A stretch of DNA of 64,000 nucleotides from Burkholderia cepacia ATCC 25416 (GCF_001411495.1 NZ_CP012982.1:62001-126000), one strand, 5' to 3'. Shown: positions 18,263 through 27,865, counted from the stretch's first letter. Numbers and translations are program-made. Notes: generated by a model from the sequence alone, not told the origin.

Positions 18263-19258
18263 ATGCGATTCCACTGGAAGACGCTCGCACTGGCCATCGC
18301 GAGCGCGGCGCTGGTCGGCGGGGTACCCGCCCATGCCGCCGACCCCGCCGACGTCAAAATCGGCTTCCTCGTCAAACAGCCGGACGATCCGTGGTTCCAG
18401 GACGAATGGCGCTTCGCCGACCAGGCGGCGAAGGAAAAGCATTTCACGCTGATCAAGATCGCAACGCCGAGCGGCGAAAAGGTATCGACCGCGCTCGACA
18501 GCCTCGCCGCGCAAAAGGCACAGGGCGTGATCATCTGCGCACCCGACGTGAAGCTCGGCCCCGGCATCGCGGCGAAGGCGAAGCGCGCGGGGATCAAGCT
18601 GATGTCGGTCGACGACCAGCTCGTCGACGGCCGCGGCGCACCGCTCCAGGGCGTGCCGCACATGGGCATCTCCGCGTACAAGATCGGCCAGCAGGTCGGC
18701 CAGGCGATCGCGGACGAGACGAAGCGGCGCGGCTGGAACCCGGCCGAGGTCGGCATCATCCGGATCGCATACGACCAGTTGCCGACCGCACGCGAACGCA
18801 CGACCGGCGCGGTCGATGCGCTCAAGGCCGCCGGCTTCCCGGCCGCGAACGTGATCGATGCGCCAGAAATGACGGCCGACACCGAAGGCGCGTTCAACGC
18901 GGCGAACATCGCGCTCACCAAGCATGCGAATTTCAAGCGCTGGGTCGCGTTCGGCTCGAACGACGACACGACGGTCGGCGCGGTGCGCGCCGCCGAGGGG
19001 CGCGGCATCGGCGCGGACGCGATGGTCGCGGTCGGCATCAACGGCAGCCAGATCGCGCTCAACGAATTCGCGAAGCCGAAGCCGACGGGCTTCTACGGCT
19101 CGATCCTGCTGAATCCGCGCCAGCACGGCTACCAGACGAGCATCGACATGTACGACTGGATCACGAAGAACCAGGCGCCGCCGCCGCTCGTGCTGACGTC
19201 CGGCACGCTGATCACGCGCGACAACGAAAAGCAGGCGCGCGCCGCGCTCGGCCTGTGA
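18263..19258 (+). CDS. araF: AraF-like periplasmic sugar-binding protein
   Basis: A 331-residue substrate-binding protein of the ABC sugar family, closest in appearance to L-arabinose-binding AraF. It starts with a Sec signal peptide ending in AHA-AD, followed by VKIGFLVKQPDDPWFQDEW, the AraF-type first strand and ligand loop. Later TTGAVDALKAAGF and WVAFGSNDDTTVGA are typical. The ATG at 18263 follows a strong AGGAGAGAG site. Only an SDR gene follows, 19 nt on; araG (ATPase) and araH (permease) are not here, so they must lie elsewhere or the protein serves another transporter. Confidence 0.88.
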   Translation: MRFHWKTLALAIASAALVGGVPAHAADPADVKIGFLVKQPDDPWFQDEWRFADQAAKEKHFTLIKIATPSGEKVSTALDSLAAQKAQGVIICAPDVKLGPGIAAKAKRAGIKLMSVDDQLVDGRGAPLQGVPHMGISAYKIGQQVGQAIADETKRRGWNPAEVGIIRIAYDQLPTARERTTGAVDALKAAGFPAANVIDAPEMTADTEGAFNAANIALTKHANFKRWVAFGSNDDTTVGAVRAAEGRGIGADAMVAVGINGSQIALNEFAKPKPTGFYGSILLNPRQHGYQTSIDMYDWITKNQAPPPLVLTSGTLITRDNEKQARAALGL

Positions 19259-19277
19259 GCCGGCACAAGGAGCCGAC

Positions 19278-20042
19278 ATGACACGCACCACCCTCGTGAC
19301 GGGCGCCGCCGGCGGCATCGGCCAGGCGCTGTGCCGCACCTTCCTCGCGGCCGGCGACCGCGTGCTCGCGCTCGATCGCGACCGCGCGGCGCTCGACCGC
19401 TTCATCGATACGCTCGGCGACGCGCGCGTGACGCCGGTCGTCGACGACCTGACCGACGCCGAGCGGCTGCAATCGACGCTCGAATCGCATCCGCAAGCCG
19501 ACGTGCTCGTCGCCAACGCGGGCACGGCCGCGTCGACCACGCTGCGCGACACGACGCCCGCCACCTGGCGCACGGATCTCGACGCGAACCTGACGGCCAC
19601 CTACATGAGCGTCGAAGCCGTGCTGCCCGGCATGCGCGCACGCGGGCGCGGCGCAATCGCGATCATCGGTTCGGTCAACGGCGTGCATGCGCTCGGGCAT
19701 CCGGCGTACAGCGCGGCGAAGGCCGGGTTGATCAGCTACACGAAATCGCTCGCGATCGAATTCGGCCGCGACGGCGTGCGCGCGAACATCGTGCTGCCGG
19801 GCACCGTGAAGACGCCCGCGTGGGAAGCGCGCGTGCAGCGCAACCCGCAGGTGTTCGAGCAATTGAGGAAGTGGTATCCGCTCGACGATTTCGCGACGCC
19901 GGACGACGTCGCGCAGGCCGCGCTGTTCCTGTGCTCGCCTACGGCGCGGATCATCACGGGCGTCGCGCTGCCCGTCGACGGCGGCCTGCTGGCCGGCAAT
20001 CGCGTGATGGCGCAGGAGCTGACGCTCGAGACGTTCTACTGA
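19278..20042 (+). CDS. Classical SDR oxidoreductase
   Basis: A 254-residue NAD(P)-dependent dehydrogenase. Motifs are the cofactor loop TGAAGGIGQ (residues 8-16), VANAG near 76, catalytic Ser in IIGSVNG, YSAAK near 150 and the C-terminal VDGGLLAG. Coupled to araF by 19 nt, it probably oxidises an L-arabinose-type sugar or its lactone, as in the non-phosphorylative arabinose route known in Burkholderia and relatives; this substrate is inference from the neighbour. Convergent with the antiporter gene, 58 bp away. Confidence 0.88.
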   Translation: MTRTTLVTGAAGGIGQALCRTFLAAGDRVLALDRDRAALDRFIDTLGDARVTPVVDDLTDAERLQSTLESHPQADVLVANAGTAASTTLRDTTPATWRTDLDANLTATYMSVEAVLPGMRARGRGAIAIIGSVNGVHALGHPAYSAAKAGLISYTKSLAIEFGRDGVRANIVLPGTVKTPAWEARVQRNPQVFEQLRKWYPLDDFATPDDVAQAALFLCSPTARIITGVALPVDGGLLAGNRVMAQELTLETFY

Positions 20043-20100
20043 AACCGAAGCACGCGGCGCCGGCGGCCGCACGGGCCGCCCGGCGCGCTGCCGCGCACCG

Positions 20101-21816
20101 TCAATGCGCGGCCGCGACCGGCTTCGCCATCCTGCCGAGCACGTGCTCGGTCATCCCGCGCGCGAGTTCGGTCTCGCCCATGAACACGGTGCCGATGCCC
20201 TCGTTCGACAGCAGCGCGGCCTCGTCGCCGCTGTTCGTGCACAGCACGACCTCGAGCGCCGGGTTGAGCGTGCGCGAAATCTCAACGATCTGCCGTACGT
20301 CGAACACATCGGGCAGCGTGACGACCAGCATCCCGGCGCGCGCGATATGCGCCTGCACGAGCACGATCGGCTCGATCGCATCGCCCGACACGGCGGCAAC
20401 GCCTTCCGCACGCAGTTTCTCGACGAGCTCGCGATTCTGCTCGACGACGACGTACGCGATGCCGCGCTCGTCGAGCGCATGGGCGATCCGCGTGCCGACC
20501 TTGCCGTAGCCGACGATCACGACCTGCCCGGTGAGATGCGTCTGCGGCGTCGACATCGGCAGCGCGGCGAGCGGATCGTCGCGCGCCTCGAGCTTGCGCG
20601 CGAACGCCGAATGCTTGCGGATCCACGCAAGCGCCGGATCGATCATCGCGAACAGCAGCGTGTTCATCGCGATCGAGATCAGCGCGACCGCGAGGATCAG
20701 GCTCTGCCCCTCGGCCGACAGCAGCCCGAGCGCACGGCCGAGCCCCGCGAGGATGAACGAGAACTCGCCGATCTGCGCGAGGCCCGCGCCGACCGTCAGC
20801 GCGGTATTCAGCGGATAGCGGAACGCAATCACGAGCGCGACCGCCGCGAGCGTCTTGCCGATCACCACGATCGCCGCGACCTCGATCACGTGCAGCGGCT
20901 CCGCGAGCAGGATCTTCGGGTCGAACAGCATCCCGACCGAAATGAAGAACAGCACCGAGAACGCATCGCGCAGCGGCAGCGTCTCGTCGGCCGCGCGCCG
21001 GCTGAACTCCGACTCGCGCATCATCATCCCGGCGAAGAACGCGCCGAGCGCGAACGACACGTCGAACAGCTTCGCCGCGCCGAACGCGATGCCGACCGCG
21101 GCCGCGATCATGCACAGCGTGAACAGCTCGCGCGAGCCCGTGCGCGCGACGAGCCACAGAATGCGCGGGAACACGCGCTTGCCGACCACCAGCATCAATG
21201 CGATGAACGCCGCGACCTTCAGCATCGTGACACCGAGCGTGCCCCACACGCTGCCGCCGGCCGCGTGCGCGTCGCCGGGCGGCGTGCCGCCGAGCAGCCC
21301 CGCGACGGGCGGCAGCAGCACGAGCACGAGCACCATCACGAGATCCTCGACGACGAGCCAGCCGACCGCGATGCGCCCGTTGACCGTCTCGACGAGCCCG
21401 CGCCCTTCGAGCGCACGCAGCAGCACGACGGTACTCGCCACCGACAGCGCGAGCCCGAACACGAGCGCCGCACCGACGCTCCAGCCCCAGGTGAGCGCGA
21501 GGCCGCCGCCGAGCAGCGTGGCCACCGTGATCTGGACGATGGCCCCCGGCAGCGCGATCTTGCGCACCGCGAGCAGATCGCCGAGCGAGAAATGCAGGCC
21601 GACGCCGAACATCAGCAGCATCACGCCGACTTCGGCGAGCTGCTGCGCGAGCGACAGGTCGCCGACGAAACCGGGCGTGCCGGGGCCGATCACGATCCCG
21701 GCGAGCAGATAGCCGACGAGCGGCGGCATTTTCAGCAGCGACGCGAAGTAACCGAAGACCATCGCGAGACCGAAACCGGCCGCGAGCAACGCAATCAGGC
21801 TGATGTCATGAGGCAT
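20101..21816 (-). CDS. CPA2 cation:proton antiporter, KefB/YbaL type
   Basis: A 571-residue inner-membrane antiporter. Residues 1 to about 390 form 11-13 membrane helices, with the CPA2 motifs PPLVGYLLAGIVIGP and VMLLMFGVGLHFS near the start. Residues from about 418 form an RCK/TrkA-N Rossmann domain (VVIVGYGKVGTRIAHAL) that in this family binds nucleotides or glutathione adducts and gates the channel. The length and single RCK domain match YbaL. No KefF/KefG ancillary gene is adjacent. The start ATG has a GGGAGGGG ribosome binding site. Ion (K+ or Na+) is not readable. Confidence 0.9.
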   Translation of the reverse strand: MPHDISLIALLAAGFGLAMVFGYFASLLKMPPLVGYLLAGIVIGPGTPGFVGDLSLAQQLAEVGVMLLMFGVGLHFSLGDLLAVRKIALPGAIVQITVATLLGGGLALTWGWSVGAALVFGLALSVASTVVLLRALEGRGLVETVNGRIAVGWLVVEDLVMVLVLVLLPPVAGLLGGTPPGDAHAAGGSVWGTLGVTMLKVAAFIALMLVVGKRVFPRILWLVARTGSRELFTLCMIAAAVGIAFGAAKLFDVSFALGAFFAGMMMRESEFSRRAADETLPLRDAFSVLFFISVGMLFDPKILLAEPLHVIEVAAIVVIGKTLAAVALVIAFRYPLNTALTVGAGLAQIGEFSFILAGLGRALGLLSAEGQSLILAVALISIAMNTLLFAMIDPALAWIRKHSAFARKLEARDDPLAALPMSTPQTHLTGQVVIVGYGKVGTRIAHALDERGIAYVVVEQNRELVEKLRAEGVAAVSGDAIEPIVLVQAHIARAGMLVVTLPDVFDVRQIVEISRTLNPALEVVLCTNSGDEAALLSNEGIGTVFMGETELARGMTEHVLGRMAKPVAAAH

Positions 21817-22024
21817 CCCCCCTCCCGAGTTCTTGTAACGATTTAGTAAGGTTCAAGAACGAAAGGATAAGGGATGAGGCGGAAGAATGGCGCGCCGCCG
21901 CGAAAAATTCACGCGGCGGCGCGCCTTGGCGGGGTACAACCCCGGCGAAACGAAAGGCACCGCGCGGATCACGCGCCGCCTTGAAGCACATCGGACAGGC
22001 GGGACGGGCGCCCCGCCGCCCCCG

Positions 22025-23437
22025 TCAGCGCGACGCTTGCGGGAACCGCGCGCCCGGCGGCGGTTCGGGCCGGGTCGACGGCACGCTCTTGCGCACCTTC
22101 GCGACCTGCGCGGCGGTCACCGGCGCCCCCGTGTTGCCCCAGCTCGCGCGCACGAAGTTGGACACGTCCGCGACTTCCTGGTCCGACAGGCGCCAGCCGA
22201 ACGGCGGCATCGTGAACGTCGACGGCGCGGTGCGCGTGCCCTGCAGCGCGCTGCCTTCCAGCACGACGTGGATCAGCGAGGTCGGATCGTCGCCCTGCAC
22301 GACCGGGTTGCCGGCGAGCGCCGGGAACACGCGCGTGTAGCCATGGCCGTCGCTGCGGTGGCAGGCCGTGCAGTTGTCGCGATAGACGGCCGCGCCCGGC
22401 TTGCTCGCATCGCCGGCCTGCAGGGCCTTGGCAGCCGCCGCGTCGTACACGTGCGGCTGCTCGCCCTGCACGCGCGGCGGCAGCGTCTTCAGGTAGCGCG
22501 CGATTGCGTTCAGGTCGTCGTCGGTCATGTGCTGCATGCTGTGGCCGACCACGTCCGTCATCCCGCCGAATGCAGCCGCGCGCAGCGTGCGGCCCGTCTT
22601 CAGGAACTGCACGATCTCGGTTTCGTTCCACGTGCCGAGGCCCGTGCGCGGCTCGCCGCGCAGGCTCGTCGGCACCCAGCCGTCGATCGCCGCACCGCCG
22701 GCCAGGAAGTCCGGGCCGTCCGCGTCGGTCAGCCCGCGCTCCTGCATCGTCGGCGCACGCGGCGTGTGGCACGCACCGCAGTGGCCGAGACCCTGCACGA
22801 GATACGCGCCGCGCGCGACCACCGGATCGGCGTACGGCGCCGCGTCGAACGGCTTCGGCGTCGGGGCGAACATCTTGCGCCAGATCGTAAGCGGCCAGCG
22901 CATCGACAGCGGCCACACGATGTCGACCGCACGGTTCTCGTGCTCGACGGGCGCGACGCCGTGCATGAAGTACGCGTACAGCGCCTTCATGTCGTCGTCG
23001 GTCAGGCGCGCGTACGACGGGAACGGCATGGCCGGATACATCGTGTCGCCGTTCTTGCGCACGCCTTCGCGCACCGCGCGCGTGAAGTCCTCGTAAGTCC
23101 AGCCGCCGAGGCCCGTCTTCGGGTCCGGCGTGATGTTCGTCGAATAGATGCCGCCGATCGGCGTGTCGAATTTCAGCCCGCCCGCGAACGGCTTGCCGCC
23201 GCTCGCGGTATGGCACGCGATACAGTCGCCCGCGCGCGCGAGGTATTCGCCGCGCTTGATCAGGTTCGCGTCGGCGGATCGGGCCGCGGGTGCAGTCACC
23301 GGGCCGGAAGCCGCCGCAGGCGCAGCCGGCTGTGCGAATGCCGTCGAGCCTGCGAAGCCGAGCGCGGCCCAGGCCGCGCCGGCCGCCAGCGCGCGCGACA
23401 TCCGGCGCGCGACGTTGTGGTTCATCGTCCTCTTCAT
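22025..23437 (-). CDS. Triheme cytochrome c subunit of a membrane-bound GMC dehydrogenase
   Basis: A 470-residue periplasmic electron carrier with a Sec signal peptide (to about AFA-Q) and three heme-binding CxxCH motifs: CIACH near residue 75, CGACH near 222 and CTACH near 357. This is the layout of the cytochrome subunit of gluconate 2-dehydrogenase and alcohol/aldehyde dehydrogenases, which passes electrons from the flavin subunit to ubiquinone. The start ATG at 23437 overlaps the stop of the GMC gene (ATGA). A second ATG four codons in (23425) has the nearer AGAGG site and could be used instead. Confidence 0.92.
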   Translation of the reverse strand: MKRTMNHNVARRMSRALAAGAAWAALGFAGSTAFAQPAAPAAASGPVTAPAARSADANLIKRGEYLARAGDCIACHTASGGKPFAGGLKFDTPIGGIYSTNITPDPKTGLGGWTYEDFTRAVREGVRKNGDTMYPAMPFPSYARLTDDDMKALYAYFMHGVAPVEHENRAVDIVWPLSMRWPLTIWRKMFAPTPKPFDAAPYADPVVARGAYLVQGLGHCGACHTPRAPTMQERGLTDADGPDFLAGGAAIDGWVPTSLRGEPRTGLGTWNETEIVQFLKTGRTLRAAAFGGMTDVVGHSMQHMTDDDLNAIARYLKTLPPRVQGEQPHVYDAAAAKALQAGDASKPGAAVYRDNCTACHRSDGHGYTRVFPALAGNPVVQGDDPTSLIHVVLEGSALQGTRTAPSTFTMPPFGWRLSDQEVADVSNFVRASWGNTGAPVTAAQVAKVRKSVPSTRPEPPPGARFPQASR

Positions 23438-25212
23438 ACGGTCACCAGCGGAGCGGGATTTTTCAGGTATTGCTCGCGGATCGCACGTGCCGACCAGTAG
23501 GCCAGCGCCGCGATGATCCCGGTCGGGTTGTAGCCGATGCCCTGCGGCAGCGCCGATGCGCCCATCACGAACACGTTGTGCACGTCCCAGCACTGCAGGT
23601 AACGGTTCAGCACGCTCGTCTTCGGGTCGGTACCCATGATCGCGCCGCCGACGAGGTGGGTCGTCTGGTACGCGCGCGAATCGAAGTGCTTGCCGAACTC
23701 GCGCGTCGACACGCCGATCGCCTTCGGCCCCATCGCCTCCGCGATCTTCTTCATCTGCCCGGTCACGTACTGCGCCATCTTGATGTCGTTGTCCTTCCAG
23801 TCGAAGGTCATCCGCAGCAGCGGCTGGCCGTACGAATCGCGATAGGTCGGATCGAGGTCGAGGTACACGTCGCGATACGACATGTTGGTGCCGTGCGCGT
23901 CCATCGAGATCGTGTGCGCGTAGTTGTCCTTGACCGCCTTCTTCCACGCCGAGCCCCACTGCGGCGTACCGGGCGGCGTCGCGATGCCGCTGATCGGCTT
24001 CACGCCGGCCTGGTTCACCCACAGCGGCGAGCCGCCGACGAAGCCGAGCGGGCCGTGGTCGAAGTTGTCCGCGTTGAAATCGTCCACCGCGACGCCGTTG
24101 CCGCCCGCGCCGATGAACGGATTCGTATAGGTGTCCTTGTCGAAGAACGCCTTGATCGTCGACAGGTTCTGGTACGCGAAATTGCGACCCACCACGCCTT
24201 CGCCCGAGATCGGGTCGTACGGCTTGCCGATGCCCGACAGCAGCAGCAGGTGCACGTTGTGGTACTGGAACGCGGCCACGATCACGAGATCGGCCGGCTG
24301 GTGCACTTCACGCCCGGCCGGGTCGACATAGGTCACGCCCGTCGCGCGCTTCTTCGTGTCGTCGAGGTCGACGCGCAGCACGTGGCACTTCGAGCGCAGC
24401 TCGAAGTTCGGCGCCTGCTTCAGCGCGGGCAGGATGTTCAGGTTCGGCGACGCCTTCGAGTACATGTAGCACGCGTAACCGCTGCAGTAGCCGCAGAAGT
24501 TGCACGGACCCATCTGTACGCCGTACGGGTTCGTGTACGGGCCCGACGTGTTCGCCGACGGCAGCCGGTACGGATGCAGGCCGAGCGACTTCGCTGCATC
24601 GGAGAAGCGCTGCGCCGAATACGTGTTGAGCTGCGCGGGCAGCGGGAAGTTGTCGCTGCGGTTCGCTTCGAACACGTTGCCGTCGCCGACCACCTTGCCG
24701 CCGACCTTGTACGCCTGCCCCGACGTGCCGAACACCTTCTCCGCGAAATCGAAATGCGGCTCGAGTTCGTCGTAGGTCACGCCGGTGTCCTGGATCGTCA
24801 TCCCTTCGGGGATGAACTTCTTGCCGTAGCGCTCTTCATAGTGGCTGCGCAGGCGCAGCTCTTCCGGCGTGATCCGGAAATGCACGCCCGACCAGTGCAG
24901 CCCCGCACCGCCCACGCCTTCACCCGGCAGGAACGCGGCGAGCTGCCGGTACGGCAGCGCGGTGTCCTGCAGCCCGTGGCGGATCGACACCGTCGTCTTC
25001 GACAGGTCGAGGAACAGCTTCTTGCGGATGTTGTAGGTCAGTTCGTCGATCGTGTTCGGATACGCGCCGTCCGGATAGGTGTCGCGATACTCGCCGCGCT
25101 CGAGCGCGACCACGTTCAAGCCCGCTTCGGTCAGTTCCTTCGCGAGAATCGCGCCGGTCCAGCCGAAGCCGACGATCACCGCATCGACATGCGGTTTTTT
25201 CTCTGCGGCCAT
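23434..25212 (-). CDS. GMC oxidoreductase, gluconate 2-dehydrogenase-type FAD subunit
   Basis: A 592-residue flavoprotein expected to oxidise a sugar acid or alcohol at the periplasmic face. The FAD Rossmann loop is VIVGFGWTGAILAKEL (residues 12-27), followed by LERGEYRDT. A cysteine cluster CNFCGYCSGYACYMYS near residue 240 and the C-terminal GMC histidine/asparagine region (THLVGGAIMGTD, then PQGIGYNPTGI) mark the gluconate/2-ketogluconate dehydrogenase branch. It has no own signal peptide; the Tat-signal gamma subunit next door is thought to carry it across in this family. Substrate unresolved. Confidence 0.92.
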   Translation of the reverse strand: MAAEKKPHVDAVIVGFGWTGAILAKELTEAGLNVVALERGEYRDTYPDGAYPNTIDELTYNIRKKLFLDLSKTTVSIRHGLQDTALPYRQLAAFLPGEGVGGAGLHWSGVHFRITPEELRLRSHYEERYGKKFIPEGMTIQDTGVTYDELEPHFDFAEKVFGTSGQAYKVGGKVVGDGNVFEANRSDNFPLPAQLNTYSAQRFSDAAKSLGLHPYRLPSANTSGPYTNPYGVQMGPCNFCGYCSGYACYMYSKASPNLNILPALKQAPNFELRSKCHVLRVDLDDTKKRATGVTYVDPAGREVHQPADLVIVAAFQYHNVHLLLLSGIGKPYDPISGEGVVGRNFAYQNLSTIKAFFDKDTYTNPFIGAGGNGVAVDDFNADNFDHGPLGFVGGSPLWVNQAGVKPISGIATPPGTPQWGSAWKKAVKDNYAHTISMDAHGTNMSYRDVYLDLDPTYRDSYGQPLLRMTFDWKDNDIKMAQYVTGQMKKIAEAMGPKAIGVSTREFGKHFDSRAYQTTHLVGGAIMGTDPKTSVLNRYLQCWDVHNVFVMGASALPQGIGYNPTGIIAALAYWSARAIREQYLKNPAPLVTV

Positions 25213-25949
25213 CAGCTGCGCTCCCCGTTGATCGAGACGGGGCCGTACGGATAGGGCTTGCCGCTCTGGTTGACGAAATCCATGAAGTCCGCGCGTGCGC
25301 CGGGAAAACCGATCATCTTCCACGCGGCCATGTCGTGATTGCCGCCATGCACCGGATCGCAGAAATAGCCTTCGCGCGTGTTCTGCAGCAACTGGCCGAA
25401 GAACACGCCGGGCGGCACGTCGTCGATCTGCGCGCCGCCCTTCTCCAGCGCGCCGAGCACGGTGTCGCGCGTCGGCGCGTCGAGATCCGCGAACGCCTTG
25501 CCGTGGGTCTTCTCGCAATAGCGGTTGACCGCCGCGATACCAAGCCGGTAGATGTCGCGCGGCACCAGCTTCAGCTGGTAGCCAAGCTCGGGCACACCTT
25601 GCTGGAACGGCCCCAGCATGTACCAGGTCGCGCCGTGCGCATACGGCGTCTCCATCTGGCGGTCGATGAATTCGGGCACGCCCGATTCGAGCGCGCCGGG
25701 GCCTTCGGCGTCGGCCGGAATCAGCCGGTCGACGGCGGCCTGGACGAACGCCCATTCCTTCGCATCGAAGAAGGTCGGCTTGTACGGGGCGCGTTCGGCG
25801 CTGGCTGATGCACCGGGCGCGTTGCCGGTCGTCGCGGAAGGCGACGACGAGCGCAGGTCGCAGCCGGCGACCGACGCGATCGGCACGAGCGCGACCGACG
25901 TGCGCAGGAAACGGCGGCGCGAGTTGGGTTTGTCAGGTGGCGTGGACAT
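25212..25949 (-). CDS. Gluconate 2-dehydrogenase gamma-type subunit with Tat signal
   Basis: A 245-residue small subunit. The ATG at 25949 gives MSTPPDKPNSRRRFLRTS, a twin-arginine signal followed by a hydrophobic stretch and a cysteine at VAGCD that may be lipidated. The body matches the gluconate_2-dh3 family (FVQAAVDRLIPADAEGPGALE, then REGYFCDPVHGGNHD). It is first in the three-gene operon and its stop shares one base with the GMC start. The Tat signal probably exports the folded flavoprotein complex. Longer upstream frames are not protein-like. Confidence 0.9.
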   Translation of the reverse strand: MSTPPDKPNSRRRFLRTSVALVPIASVAGCDLRSSSPSATTGNAPGASASAERAPYKPTFFDAKEWAFVQAAVDRLIPADAEGPGALESGVPEFIDRQMETPYAHGATWYMLGPFQQGVPELGYQLKLVPRDIYRLGIAAVNRYCEKTHGKAFADLDAPTRDTVLGALEKGGAQIDDVPPGVFFGQLLQNTREGYFCDPVHGGNHDMAAWKMIGFPGARADFMDFVNQSGKPYPYGPVSINGERS

Positions 25950-26553
25950 GGTCGGATGTTGATCGTTGGGGATCTCGGGGCCCGGACGCGCGCACTCCGC
26001 ATGCGGCATGTCCGGCATGGCAGCCTTGCCGCAACCGGCTGGCCGTCCTGTTCTTTCGTCTGTTGCGAACAACCTCGATGCAGGCGCCGCCCGTGCAATG
26101 CGCGGCAGCGCCTTCATGCGGCCGCGCATCGCGCCGGTTCAGGCTGCGCTGCACGGATCGGCTTCTTTGTGAGCCCTATCGTCTGACAAATACCGACATC
26201 TGCCTGCATCTGCCCCTCATCGCTCATGACCCTCATTCAACTTAGACGCCGCGTTTGCCGACAGCAAGCGCAACGTGCACGACCCTCTTTCGGGCCCGGC
26301 GACAAGTGCCGCGAATTATATATGGAACCGGTTCCATTCAAAGGTACGCCAATGCAATTCAATGCATCGAAAATCGCAACAATTGAAAAATCCGGAAGCC
26401 GGAACGCGAAAGGATTCGCGCGATTACCCGCCGACACGGGCGTCAGGCAAAGGATTGTCGTGTGTCGGGTTTCGCGGAAGGCTGTGGCTTTCCAGCCACG
26501 CGGCGCACCCGTGGGTGCCGGTCTGCATCGCGCTCTGGTAGCCTCCGCGTCTC
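25950..26553. other. Intergenic region between dehydrogenase operon and kptA, 604 bp
   Basis: No supported gene on either strand. It holds divergent promoters by position, and a 16-bp perfect palindrome at 26322-26337 in a short AT-rich patch. Confidence 0.6.
26322..26337. promoter_or_regulatory. 16-bp perfect palindrome, LacI-type operator candidate
   Basis: ATGGAACCGGTTCCAT is fully palindromic with a central CCGG, the usual shape of operators for sugar-responsive LacI-family repressors. It lies about 370 bp upstream of the dehydrogenase operon and 215 bp upstream of kptA, in locally AT-rich DNA. No LacI-family gene is in the window. Confidence 0.5.
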
Positions 26554-27138
26554 ATGAGACCACGGAAGAATGAACTGCCGGCGGTCGACGCGACCCGCAT
26601 CAGCCGAACCCTCAGCTACCTGCTGCGCCACGCGCCGCAAACGATCGGGCTGCGGCTCGACCCGGAAGGCTGGGCCGACATCGACGAACTGATCGCCGGC
26701 ATCGCCCGCCTGGGGCATCCCGTCGATCGCGCGACGCTCGAAACCGTCTGCGCGACCAACGACAAGCAGCGCTTCGCCCTGTCCGACGACGGCCGACGCA
26801 TCCGCGCGGTACAAGGCCATTCGACGCCCGTCGTGCAGCGCCGCTATCCGGCCGCGCAACCGCCCGAGCGCCTCTATCACGGCACCGCGACGCGCTTCCT
26901 GGATTCGATTCGGGCGCAAGGGCTGATACCCGGCGCCCGTCATCACGTGCATCTGTCGCCTGACGTCCGGACCGCGCTGGCCGTCGGCACGCGCTACGGC
27001 GTGCCCGTGATTCTCGAGGTCGATGCGCAGCGCATGCATCGGCAGGGCCACACGTTCTTCGTCGCCGAAAACGGCGTATGGCTGACGGATGCCGTGCCGG
27101 CGGAATACCTTACGGAGCGGGACGCGCCTGCGCGCTGA
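26554..27138 (+). CDS. kptA: RNA 2'-phosphotransferase KptA/Tpt1
   Basis: A 194-residue enzyme of the KptA/Tpt1 family, which moves an internal RNA 2'-phosphate to NAD+, releasing ADP-ribose 1'',2''-cyclic phosphate. Family marks are ISRTLSYLLRHAPQTIGL (Arg25-His26 of the catalytic set), the winged-helix part LDPEGWADIDELI, YHGTATRFLDSI and HHVHLSPDVRTALAVG. Bacteria lack the fungal tRNA-splicing route that makes the known substrate, so its natural role is uncertain. Monocistronic. Confidence 0.93.
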   Translation: MRPRKNELPAVDATRISRTLSYLLRHAPQTIGLRLDPEGWADIDELIAGIARLGHPVDRATLETVCATNDKQRFALSDDGRRIRAVQGHSTPVVQRRYPAAQPPERLYHGTATRFLDSIRAQGLIPGARHHVHLSPDVRTALAVGTRYGVPVILEVDAQRMHRQGHTFFVAENGVWLTDAVPAEYLTERDAPAR

Positions 27139-27147
27139 GACGCGCGT

Positions 27148-27564
27148 TCACCGCGGCCAGAACATCGACGCGATGGACAGCGCCAGCGCCGCGCACAGCG
27201 GCGAGTAATACAGCGTGTCCATCCGTGCGAAACGCGACCCGCGAATCCGCTTGAAGAAGCCGACGTAACGGAAATCGCCGACGGCCCGCACCGCGAAGAT
27301 CAATGCGAGCGCAACGACCGCGAACGAGATCGTGCCGGGATACGGGTTCGGCCCCAGCCAGCCGGCCCGCGCGGCAACCACGCACGCACCGCCCAGCAAT
27401 GCCGCCGCGACGGCGAGCGTGCCGATGGCGGTCGGCCGCAGCAGCGGCTCGCCGTCCTGCTCCGGAATGGCCGCACGCTTGCCGCGCCGCCCGCCCAACG
27501 CCCAGTACACGTGAATGAGCGCGATCGCGCAAAGCGTCGGCACGCTGAAATACGCCCCGGTCAT
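27148..27564 (-). CDS. DUF3995-like small membrane protein
   Basis: A 138-residue inner-membrane protein with four hydrophobic segments (about residues 3-19, 45-67, 76-97 and 118-136). The start AYFSVPTLCAIALIHVYWALGG, with its His-x-Tyr-Trp-Ala motif in the first helix, is the pattern I associate with DUF3995. Function unknown. The ATG at 27564 is chosen; a TTG three codons upstream (27573) has a nearer GAGG site and is possible. Convergent with kptA, 9 bp apart. Confidence 0.75.
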   Translation of the reverse strand: MTGAYFSVPTLCAIALIHVYWALGGRRGKRAAIPEQDGEPLLRPTAIGTLAVAAALLGGACVVAARAGWLGPNPYPGTISFAVVALALIFAVRAVGDFRYVGFFKRIRGSRFARMDTLYYSPLCAALALSIASMFWPR

Positions 27565-27865
27565 GTCGGTCAATGCCCTCGTCTCGTTGTGTCGTTATCT
27601 CGACGTGCTGCCGGCAAAACGCCGGCGCGCGGCCCCGGGCCGCGACACACATGACGATACCGAAACCCGGCAGCGCGCGCATTGCGACCTCCGGTCGCAA
27701 CCCGCCAAGACGGATGTTGCAACGCGGTGCGCACGGGCCGGCCGCTTGACTTCCCCCCGCGCACTACTACCCTGTTATTCCAGTACCGCGGTCGATACGC
27801 ATCCGCGCGATCGGCCGCACGGCGCACCTGCACGACAACGATAACGAAGGCCATGGAGGCGACTC

